This document shows positions 46,455 through 54,354 of a stretch of 64,000 nucleotides of DNA, in pieces. The first letter of the stretch is position 1. Each line of letters starts with the position of its first letter. The DNA is taken from NCBI RefSeq assembly GCF_026341515.1, contig NZ_JAPEOK010000001.1, positions 9,672,001 through 9,736,000 of the forward strand, in the 5' to 3' direction. This stretch comes from Streptomyces sp. NBC_00878. Its GTDB lineage: Bacteria > Actinomycetota > Actinomycetes > Streptomycetales > Streptomycetaceae. Made by a program: the position numbers and the translations under genes. Under the pieces are notes generated by a model. It did no database searches. It saw nothing but the letters and a program-made list of their open reading frames with translations, and was not told the DNA's origin.

Positions 46455-49303
46455 CGGGTGCCTCCTCGCAGTTCCACCAGGTCGGCCAGTTCGGTGTCGG
46501 TCAGCTCGGTGAGGGCCGACTCCCCGGCGCCGAGCACCGAGTCCGCCAGTTCCCGCTTGCGCAGCAGCATGTCCGCGATGCGGTCCTCGATCGTCCCCTC
46601 GGCGATCAGCCGGTGCACCTGCACCGGCCTGGTCTGGCCGATGCGGTACGCCCGGTCGGTGGCCTGGGCTTCGACGGCAGGGTTCCACCAGCGGTCGTAG
46701 TGCACGACATGTTCCGCCTGTGTCAGGTTCAGGCCCGTGCCCGCGGCTTTCAACGACAGCAGGAAGACGGGCACTTCGCCGTCCTGGAAGCGCTGCACCA
46801 TGGCCTCGCGCTCGGGCACGGACGTACCCCCGTGCAGGAACTGCGAGGTGACACCGCGCGCACTCAGGTGCCGTTCGATGAGGCGCGCCATCCGCACGTA
46901 CTGCGTGAAGACCAGAACGCATGCTCCCTCGGAGAGGATGGTGTCGAGCAACTCGTCCAGCAGTTCCAGCTTTCCGGAGCGCCCCGGGATCTTCGGCCTG
47001 TCCTCCTTGAGGAATTGCGCCGGGTGGTTGCAGATCTGCTTCAGCCCGGTGAGCAGCTTCACGATCAGGCCGCGCCGCGCCATGTTGTCGGCGCCCGAGA
47101 TCTCGGCGAGGGTCTCGCGGACCACCGCCTCGTACAGACCCGCCTGCTCCTTGGTGAGCGACACGGCTCGGTCGGTCTCGGTCTTGGGCGGCAGTTCTGG
47201 TGCGATGCCCGGGTCGGACTTGCGGCGGCGCAGGAGGAACGGCCGCACGAGCTGGGCGAGCCGGTCCGCCGCTCCTGGATCCTGCCCGCCCTCGACAGCC
47301 TTGGCGTACTGGTTGCGGAAGGTACCGAGACGGCCCAGCAGGCCCGGTGTCGTCCAGTCGAGAATCGCCCACAGCTCGGAGAGGTTGTTCTCCACCGGAG
47401 TTCCGGTGAGCGCCACACGCGCGCGTGCATCGATCGTCCGTAGCTGCCGGGCCGTGTCCGAGTACGGGTTCTTCACATGCTGTGCCTCATCGGCGACGAC
47501 CATGCCCCAGGACGCCTCGGCCAGGCGTGGCGCGTCGAGCCGCATCGTGCCGTAGGTGGTGAGCACGAACTCGCCGGCGACCAGCCCCTCCAGGCTCCGT
47601 CGCGCTCCGTGGAAGCGGCGGACGGGAGTGCCCGGGGCGAACCGCTCGATCTCGCGCTGCCAGTTGCCCATCAGGGACGTCGGACAGACGACGAGCGTGG
47701 GTCCCGCGCCGAACTCGTCGGTCTGTCGGTGCAGATGGAGCGCGATCAGCGTGATCGTCTTGCCCAGGCCCATGTCGTCCGCGAGACAACCGCCAAGCCC
47801 CAACGAGGTCATACGAGCCAGCCAGTTGAGCCCGCGCAGCTGGTAGTCGCGCAGGGTCGCGGTCAGTGCGGCGGGCTGCCCGACGGGTTCCTGCCCCTCC
47901 GGGTCCGACAGGCGGTCCCGCAGCGTCGCCAGCCACCCCGTGGGCTGTACGTCGACTCTCCGGCCGTCGACCTCCGCGGAACCCGTCAGGACGGCGCTCA
48001 GCGCGTCGATGGGTCTCACCTTGCGGTCCTGCTGGGCGCGGGCGCGACGGACCTCCTGGGGGTCGACGAGCACCCACTGGTCACGCAGCCGCACCATGGG
48101 GCGGTTCGCCTCCGCGAGCTGGTCCAGCTCCTGGCGTGTCAGTCGCTGGTCACCCAGGGCGAACCACCAGTCGAAGGACAGCAGCGCGTCGGCCGAGAGG
48201 AACGACGGCGTGTCCGACGACAGCCCGTCGGCGCCCTGCATGTCGTCCGGCGGACCGATGACCGCGCGGGCCGTCAGTTTGTGTGCCAGCTCCTTGGGCC
48301 AGTGCACCTCCACACCGGCGGCCGCGAGCGCTCGGGCACCCTCTCCCAGGAGCTCCGTGACTTCCTCGTCGGCGAGTTCGATGGAGTCCGGCACGGTCGC
48401 CGACAGCAGGGGAGTGAGCGGCGCCCAGGCCCGTGCGGCGCGACGCAGCGCGAGCAGGGCGTCCATCCGCGCGCGCGGACCGAAGACCGTGCTCGATCCG
48501 CCCCAGACCTCGCTCGCGTCCGCCAGCAGAGCCGGATCGCTGACGCTGTGCAACTGCGTCACCGCACGGAACGGCAACCGGGTCTCGTCCGACGCAGCGG
48601 ACGCGAGGCCCGGCACCTCGACGCGCAGCGAGATCCGTACGCCGGCGTCGTGTCCCGCGGCGACATCGGCGGCCCAAGGACGCTGCTCGGGCACGTGCTG
48701 CGGCTCGCGAGCGGCGAAGGCGGGGCCGCCCGCAGCGAGCGTCGCGGCGGGGGAGCGGGGCAGTGTGTCGGCAACCGCGTCGAGGAAGGCACGCAGCAGC
48801 CACTCGGGATCGGGGAGCCGTAGCGGCGCTTCGTCGACCGGCACCGCGTGCGCGTACGGCGGCATCGCGGCGGCCAGTTCGCGGATCCGGCCCAGGTCCA
48901 CCGCTCCCAGGGGACCGGCACGCCACGCGTCGTGGTCACCGGAGCTCAGACCGGGCAGCAGCAGCCCCCGCGCGGCGAGTTGAAGCGCGAGCACGGCCGC
49001 GGCGCCCCAGAAGGCGGTCGCCCTGTGGGCGTGTGGCACGGCACGCGCGCGCGTGAGCACCGGCAGAGCTGCCCGCACCGGCAGCACGACGGTCGGCACG
49101 GTCACCAGCTCGACACCGGCCTCGCCAGGCAGGGCGACCGTCAGCTCCTCGACAGAGCCGGAGCCGACCGCGGGAGGCTCGTCTCCCTCGGGCGTCCAGA
49201 AGGCGACGGTGCCGGTACGGGCCGGATCGGCAGGCATGAACACGGCACAGCAGTGGGCCAGTTCGGAGATCTCGGAGGGAGTTGCCGCAGGAATCCTCTG
49301 CAC
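46451..49303 (-). CDS. SNF2/RapA-type DEAD-like helicase
   Basis: About 950 residues if GTG 49303 is the start (GAGGAA lies upstream); GTG 49363 is an alternative. The first 450 residues form the family-specific N-terminal region. The motor begins at LRDYQLRGLNWLARM with DDMGLGKTITLIAL (Walker A), VADEAQHVKN (Walker B), the ALTGTPVEN motif, VFTQYVRMARLIERHL, and SLKAAGTGLNLTQAEHVV with DRAYRIGQ. It is a double-stranded DNA translocase, probably in repair or chromatin remodelling. Translationally coupled to the SWIM gene. Confidence 0.93.
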   Translation of the reverse strand: MQRIPAATPSEISELAHCCAVFMPADPARTGTVAFWTPEGDEPPAVGSGSVEELTVALPGEAGVELVTVPTVVLPVRAALPVLTRARAVPHAHRATAFWGAAAVLALQLAARGLLLPGLSSGDHDAWRAGPLGAVDLGRIRELAAAMPPYAHAVPVDEAPLRLPDPEWLLRAFLDAVADTLPRSPAATLAAGGPAFAAREPQHVPEQRPWAADVAAGHDAGVRISLRVEVPGLASAASDETRLPFRAVTQLHSVSDPALLADASEVWGGSSTVFGPRARMDALLALRRAARAWAPLTPLLSATVPDSIELADEEVTELLGEGARALAAAGVEVHWPKELAHKLTARAVIGPPDDMQGADGLSSDTPSFLSADALLSFDWWFALGDQRLTRQELDQLAEANRPMVRLRDQWVLVDPQEVRRARAQQDRKVRPIDALSAVLTGSAEVDGRRVDVQPTGWLATLRDRLSDPEGQEPVGQPAALTATLRDYQLRGLNWLARMTSLGLGGCLADDMGLGKTITLIALHLHRQTDEFGAGPTLVVCPTSLMGNWQREIERFAPGTPVRRFHGARRSLEGLVAGEFVLTTYGTMRLDAPRLAEASWGMVVADEAQHVKNPYSDTARQLRTIDARARVALTGTPVENNLSELWAILDWTTPGLLGRLGTFRNQYAKAVEGGQDPGAADRLAQLVRPFLLRRRKSDPGIAPELPPKTETDRAVSLTKEQAGLYEAVVRETLAEISGADNMARRGLIVKLLTGLKQICNHPAQFLKEDRPKIPGRSGKLELLDELLDTILSEGACVLVFTQYVRMARLIERHLSARGVTSQFLHGGTSVPEREAMVQRFQDGEVPVFLLSLKAAGTGLNLTQAEHVVHYDRWWNPAVEAQATDRAYRIGQTRPVQVHRLIAEGTIEDRIADMLLRKRELADSVLGAGESALTELTDTELADLVELRGGTR

Positions 49304-49778
49304 AGCGATAACGCATTCCTCAAATTTGACTACCTGGGGTCGAGGTCGCCGAGGATACAGCACGCCGGGGTCCAGGCGAGTGTGGCGATCGCGTTGCGCG
49401 GATCACTTTCCTCCAGGGTGCTGTCTGTTCTACCCGGCGGCCGAGGTTCCTCTTGCCGGACACGGATGGTGGCGCCATGGTCGCTCAAAGTCCGCGGGGC
49501 GCGGGACGCCCGGATCGCGAGCGACCGCTCGGCGAGCCGTCTCATCGGTGGACCACAAAGGCGCGCCCGCTGTCCAGAATTGGGTATCCCTTACGTGGAG
49601 ACGGGACTCGTGGAGTCCTACCGTCAGGCCCTGCGGCACATGTACAAGGCCGGGAGCACCTCAGGGTCGTGTAGGGGACGCGACTCAGGGTCGTATCAGG
49701 GTCGCGGCTGGAACCGCCGGGAGCGCGGGCCCGTTCTCAAGACAGAGAGCGGCAGTGGCCGCGAAGGAGGCTACGCAC
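49304..49778. other. 475-base spacer without a recognisable gene
   Basis: Contains the alternative upstream start of the SNF2 gene and a promoter region for it. The overlapping frames have no domain or start signal. GAAGGAGG at its right end belongs to the small membrane-protein gene. Confidence 0.4.
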
Positions 49779-49961
49779 ATGTCGAAGAACGCGAAGATCG
49801 CCGCAGGGGGTGTGGCGGTCGGACTTCTCCTGCTCATCTGGCTGCCCTGGTGGGCAGCCCTCCTGATCGTCCTGGGGGTTCCGGCGGCAGCGTATCTGAC
49901 GCTGGACCCCGCGCAGCGGCGCAGGCTGCGCCGCGTCACACGCAAGGAGCTGGGCCGCTGA
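49779..49961 (+). CDS. Small membrane protein, 60 residues
   Basis: ATG 49779 follows GAAGGAGG. After a short basic start come two closely spaced hydrophobic segments (VAVGLLLLIWLPWWAALLIVLGVPAAAYLTL), then a basic tail with RRRLRRVTRKELGR. It is predicted as a hairpin or single thick span with the basic end in the cytoplasm. No family recognised. Confidence 0.65.
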   Translation: MSKNAKIAAGGVAVGLLLLIWLPWWAALLIVLGVPAAAYLTLDPAQRRRLRRVTRKELGR

Positions 49962-50208
49962 GGCGGCACCGATCCGGTCGGTTCCCTTCCTGAGCGTTCC
50001 TTCCCGAGCGCAGGAACTGACCACGTCGCCGCTCGCGGGCCTGCCGACGGCATGGCCCGCGTTCGGCTGTGAGCCCCACGCCATCCACACCGTGACCGCG
50101 TCGAACACCGCCCGGCAGTACGACAGGACCGGCAGTACGGCAGGAGTAGTTCGAGCAGGAGCAGTGCGGTCAGGATCGGCCACAGCCGCCTTGAACGCGC
50201 TGCCGGGC

Positions 50209-51075
50209 TCAGCTGGGGCGTACGGCCATCTTGTCCAGCGCGTCCAGCAGGCCTGGCAGTTCGGGCCCGCGGCCGACCGGAAGAACCTCTCCGGGCTTCT
50301 CGTCGAGGAGTACGAAGGCGATGTCGTCGGTCCTCGCCACCATCGACCAACCCGGCCCGTCGGCCCGAAGCGTCCGCGCGTCACCCGTGGCGAAGGACGA
50401 CCGCACACGACCGAGGGGCGGCGCGGTATCCACATACGAACGAGCCTCCGCGAGGACACGCTGGACGCCACTGAGAGGCTTGCTTCCGCTGTCACCGGCC
50501 CCTCCACCCTTGGCGGACTCGTCGCCCGGAGCCTCCGCCGCCGCAGGCGCTTCGCCGTTCTGACCGGCGAACTCCTTGTCGTCGATCTGCTCCCGCCATG
50601 CCGCCCACTGGAGTGCGATCTCGTCGGCGCCGAGGCGGCGCTGAGCAGGGCCCCATGTGGATGTGTCCGGCGGGGACAGCGGCGCCTGTTCCGCGATGTC
50701 GGGCGCGGGATCGTGCGGGGCGGGCACACCAGGCGCCGCCACTACCAGGGACAGCGGCCACCCTGGCAGCGCCGCGATCATCGATCGCTCGTCCGGCGAC
50801 AGGTCGTACTCCATGCCGCAGTCCCAGGACGCGATGGCGACAGCGACCAGCGAGACGTCGTCGACGACTGCTGTCCACCGCGCCCCGTCCCCGTCCTGGC
50901 CGAGCACCAGGCCGTACCCGTCGGCGAGGGGCGCGAGACCGAGCGCCGCGCATGCCTCCGGGTAGTCGTCACCCAGCACGCTGGGGAACTGCGCGGGCGT
51001 CAAGAGCACCGCCGTCAGCACATACAGTGCGTCGTCGTCCCCGGCGGCGACGGCCGCATCGTCCGTCTCGGCCAT
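50209..51075 (-). CDS. Hypothetical soluble protein, 288 residues
   Basis: Start at ATG 51075, close to a GGGGAGGC site. Two alpha/beta parts: residues 10-110 (YVLTAVLLTPAQFP, WDCGMEYDLSPDERSM) and 200-285 (VQRVLAEARSYVDTAP, WSMVARTDDIAFVLLDE), joined by a Glu/Ala/Gly-rich linker. No signal, membrane span or catalytic motif is visible. I do not recognise the family. Confidence 0.6.
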   Translation of the reverse strand: MAETDDAAVAAGDDDALYVLTAVLLTPAQFPSVLGDDYPEACAALGLAPLADGYGLVLGQDGDGARWTAVVDDVSLVAVAIASWDCGMEYDLSPDERSMIAALPGWPLSLVVAAPGVPAPHDPAPDIAEQAPLSPPDTSTWGPAQRRLGADEIALQWAAWREQIDDKEFAGQNGEAPAAAEAPGDESAKGGGAGDSGSKPLSGVQRVLAEARSYVDTAPPLGRVRSSFATGDARTLRADGPGWSMVARTDDIAFVLLDEKPGEVLPVGRGPELPGLLDALDKMAVRPS

Positions 51076-51224
51076 CCCAGCCTCCCCATCGCTACGTCCG
51101 TCGGCGCACCCTAATGCGCCTCCGCGGCGATTGTCACGGTCCTTGAATGCGTACGGACCTGCGGTTTTCCGCCTGGAACGGGGTGAAACGATCGCTTGCT
51201 GCCGTGCCTGCACCGCTTCGGCGC

Positions 51225-51578
51225 CTACGTGGCTCGGCCGTCGGTGTCGACCTGGTACTCGCCGGTGTCGGGCACGCCGAGGAGTGTCCGTGCCACGGTA
51301 GCGGGCGATTCGTCGCGTTCTCGTGCGAGCGCGATGACGGCCCGGCAGGCTAACTCGTTGACACCGAAGGACAGTGCCTCGGGCGACACCCAGGTCGAGG
51401 CCTCGTCCATCCCGTCCTGGTCGTCCTCGGCACACGCCGACACATAGGCCGCGGCGGCCTCGAACAGATTGTGCGTGCGTTTTTCCGGACGGCGCTTCGC
51501 CGGAGTGGGATGTTCCGGGGACTCGGTCGGGCGCGGGCGTGAAAGGAACTTCCAGAATCTGGCCAGGATGCCGGACAT
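51225..51578 (-). CDS. Hypothetical small protein, 117 residues
   Basis: ATG 51578 has GGGGAAGG upstream; ATG 51623 is an in-frame alternative. The first 35 residues are basic (ARFWKFLSRPRP), followed by a helical acidic part (HNLFEAAAAYVSACAEDDQDG, ELACRAVIALARERDESPATVA). This could be a small regulatory or DNA-associated protein; no family is recognised. Confidence 0.55.
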   Translation of the reverse strand: MSGILARFWKFLSRPRPTESPEHPTPAKRRPEKRTHNLFEAAAAYVSACAEDDQDGMDEASTWVSPEALSFGVNELACRAVIALARERDESPATVARTLLGVPDTGEYQVDTDGRAT

Positions 51579-51686
51579 GCGGGCCACCTTCCCCCTGTGC
51601 GGTTGCCGTCGCTCATCGTTCATCTGCTGCTACTCAAAGTAGAGTTGAAGCCTCGGCATCAGAAGAGGGGCGGGGTCGTGGAGCGG

Positions 51687-52100
51687 TCACCGTCCACCCG
51701 GGTCGAGTGAGTCGATCATGGATCGGAGCCATGCCGGTTCGGCCCGGCTCGTGGCGCGCGCGATGGTGTGGATTCCGCGCCGGAACGGATCGTCCAACTC
51801 CTCGGCCCGCAGTGGCCGATCGCCTTCGTAGGAGAAGCTCGCCGGTTCCTCAAGAAAGGCGAGCCGTCGCCGCGGAACGGCTGCCTGGGCCGCCGCGTCG
51901 TCGAGATGCCGGAGGGGGGCGAGCACCGTGAGCCAGCGGTTCTCATCGGTGATATCGCGCTGCACGGGCTCCGTGAGCCTGCGGCGCAGTTCGCGTCTGC
52001 CGTCCTCGGTGAGTGTCAGGACGTGGCGAGGAGTGGCCACTGCACCCGGCTGGTCGCTCGCGCCAGCAGAGCGGCCCTCTCCAGTCTCTTGAAGGCCCGA
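51687..52100 (-). pseudogene. PadR family regulator, N-terminally deleted and frameshifted
   Basis: The C-terminal alpha domain typical of PadR regulators is readable (HVLTLTEDGRRELRRRL, then PLRHLDDAAAQAAVPRRRLAF). The end of the winged helix (RAFKRLERAALLARATSR) lies in another frame, one base off, just before it. The recognition part of the DNA-binding domain is missing; the sequence ends head-to-head against the alpha/beta hydrolase remnant at 52096. It cannot encode a working repressor. Confidence 0.75.
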
Positions 52101-52649
52101 GCGCTTCCGCTACTCCCTTGACGACCATGTGAACGCGCTGGCGGCGCTCGACGAGGCCGGAGCCACCGACGCGGAACTGATCGCGCACAGCATGGGCGGC
52201 CCCGTCGCCATCGTGCTCGCCCACCGGCGGCCCGACCTCGTCTCACGGCTGGTCCTCACCGAGGCCAACCTCGATCCGCACCCTCCCGTCCACGCGGGCA
52301 GCAGCGGAATCGCCTCCTACGAAGAGGACGCCTACGTAAACGGCGGCCACGCACGCGTGCTGGAGCGCATCGGCCCCCAGTGGGCGGCAACCATGCGGCT
52401 CGCCGATCCGCGTGCCCTCCACCGCAGCGCGACCGGACTCGTCCGAGGATCCAACCCCACGATGCGCCGCATGCGCGAAGGCTTGGCGATCAACCGGGTC
52501 TTTCTACAGGGTGCCCTCAGCGGTGAACCCGTGGGCAGGGACGCTCTGGAGGACGCCGGGGTGCGGGTGGTGAGGTCCCCGGCGCGGGGCACAACATCAT
52601 GTCCGACAACCCGGACGCCTCCGCCGCGGAGGTCTCTGGAACGTCCTGA
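52096..52649 (+). pseudogene. Alpha/beta hydrolase, N-terminally deleted and frameshifted near the C-terminus
   Basis: From RFRYSLDDHVNALAALDEAG onward it matches epoxide/haloalkane-type alpha/beta hydrolases, with the nucleophile elbow in AHSMGGPVAIVLAH. The first 70-80 residues, including the oxyanion strand, are absent. Near 52570 a one-base shift moves the end (GAGHNIMSDNPDASAAEV, with the catalytic His) into another frame. It is divergent from the PadR remnant, and both lost their 5' ends at one junction. Confidence 0.78.
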
Positions 52650-52737
52650 GGCGGCTGAAACGCTCTGAGGTTGATGGGGTAATCGGGCGATGGCTCGGTG
52701 AACGCCTCACGTCGCGGCAACGTCCTGATGCGCGGCC

Positions 52738-53337
52738 TCAGGGGAGGCGTACGGCCAGCGCCAGGAACCGGGAGTCCTCGTCCACGTACGACGTCAGACG
52801 CCAGCCGGAACCGGACAGGAGCGGGCGGAGGTTGGCCTCCGCACGCAGGTCCTCCGGTGTGAGTTGCCGACCCTGGCGCGCCGCGAGGGCCGCCCGGCCG
52901 ATCGGGTGGAACAGCGCCAGCGTTCCGTCCCGCCTCACGACCCGTGCCAACTCCCGCAGATTCTCGGAGGGGTTCGGGAGGTGGGCCACGAGGCCGGCCG
53001 CGAAGACGGCGTCGAGCGACTCCGAGCGCAGCGGCAGGCCCGCCACATCGGCGAGCAGCAACTGTCCCGCCCGGTCACGACCCGCACGTACCGCGGCCTT
53101 CAGCATGGCCGGGGTGAGGTCCGCGCCGAGGACCACTCCGGAGGGCCCCACGGCGTCCCTGAGGGGCGGCAGCGCCCGCCCTGTGCCGCAGCCCGCGTCG
53201 AGCACCCGGTCGCCCTCGCGCAGCCCGAGTTCGGCTACGGCCGCCGCGTACACCGGACCGTCGTCGGGGAACCGGGTGTCCCAGTCGGCCGCGCGGGCCC
53301 CGAAGAAATCCTGGACACGCGTGTGGTCGTCGCTCAT
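52738..53337 (-). CDS. SAM-dependent methyltransferase (class I)
   Basis: 199 residues from ATG 53337. Motif I RVLDAGCGTGRALPPL, the acidic motif II VVLGADLTPAML, LLLADVAGLPLRSESLDAVFAAG (motifs III/IV) and a long helix typical of small-molecule methyltransferases are seen. The substrate is unknown. It is a single gene, divergent from the MHYT gene; the 181-base gap should hold both promoters. Confidence 0.88.
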   Translation of the reverse strand: MSDDHTRVQDFFGARAADWDTRFPDDGPVYAAAVAELGLREGDRVLDAGCGTGRALPPLRDAVGPSGVVLGADLTPAMLKAAVRAGRDRAGQLLLADVAGLPLRSESLDAVFAAGLVAHLPNPSENLRELARVVRRDGTLALFHPIGRAALAARQGRQLTPEDLRAEANLRPLLSGSGWRLTSYVDEDSRFLALAVRLP

Positions 53338-53518
53338 GCACCGCATGATGTCGCACCCACGGGCGAGCGACGCGATCGAACGCCGACACGCACACCACGA
53401 TGCGGTGCACATGTTCGAGCATGACGCGATCGTTCCAGTGCACGACCGTGCCATATTCCACCACCTTTCGAAACGCGCCCCCTTCGTGCGCTCCGAGCGG
53501 GACTAGCGTCCCGGAGCC

Positions 53519-54292
53519 ATGGGACACCTGGACCACGCCACCTTCGGCTGGCTGACCCCCGTGCTGTCGTACGTGATGGCCTGCATAGGCGCCGCCCTCG
53601 GGCTGCGCTGCACGGTCCGTGCGCTCGGTGCCTCGGGGCGGTCGCGCCGCAACTGGCTTCTCACCGCCGCCTCCGCCATCGGCACGGGCATCTGGACGAT
53701 GCACTTCGTCGCGATGCTCGGCTTCAGCGCCAGCGGCACCGACATCCGCTACGACGTGCCACTCACCGTGCTCAGCCTGGTCGTCGCCATGGTCGTCGTC
53801 GGCGCGGGCGTGTTCGCCGTGGGGTACGGCCGCGACCGCGGTCGCGCGCTGGTTCTCGGCGGGCTCACCACCGGGCTCGGGGTGGCGAGCATGCACTACC
53901 TGGGCATGGCCGCGCTGCGGCTGCACGGCGCCGTCAGCTACGACCCGGTGCTCGTCGGGATCTCCGTCATGATCGCCGTGGTCGCGGCGACCGCGGCCCT
54001 GTGGGCGGCGCTGAACATCAAGTCGCCGATCGCCGTTGCCGTCGCTTCCCTCGTCATGGGCGGGGCGGTGAGCAGCATGCACTACACCGGGATGATCGCG
54101 GTCGGCGTGCGGGTCTCTCCTTCCGGCGAGGTTCTGCCCGGGGCCACGGCGATGCAGTTCATCTTCCCCCTCGCCGTGGGCCTCGGGTCCTATCTCTTCC
54201 TGACATCGGCGTTCGTCGCGCTCTCCCCGACGGCGGGAGAGCGCGAGGCCTCCGCCTCGGCCCAGCGGCCCGTCGAGAGCACCGCCCGCTAG
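53519..54292 (+). CDS. MHYT-domain integral membrane sensor
   Basis: 257 residues with about seven predicted spans. Three MHYT motifs lie at span ends: MHFVAMLGF, MHYLGMAAL and MHYTGMIAV. The Met/His residues are thought to bind copper or another metal and to sense O2, CO or NO. No output domain is attached. It lies 62 bases upstream of the conservon kinase gene, a frequent arrangement in Streptomyces, so it may feed signals to that system. Confidence 0.9.
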   Translation: MGHLDHATFGWLTPVLSYVMACIGAALGLRCTVRALGASGRSRRNWLLTAASAIGTGIWTMHFVAMLGFSASGTDIRYDVPLTVLSLVVAMVVVGAGVFAVGYGRDRGRALVLGGLTTGLGVASMHYLGMAALRLHGAVSYDPVLVGISVMIAVVAATAALWAALNIKSPIAVAVASLVMGGAVSSMHYTGMIAVGVRVSPSGEVLPGATAMQFIFPLAVGLGSYLFLTSAFVALSPTAGEREASASAQRPVESTAR

Positions 54293-54354
54293 TGGAGGAC
54301 ACGGACCGGCGACCCGGCGGGCGCGTTCCCCGAACCACTCCGAGCGAGGAGGCC

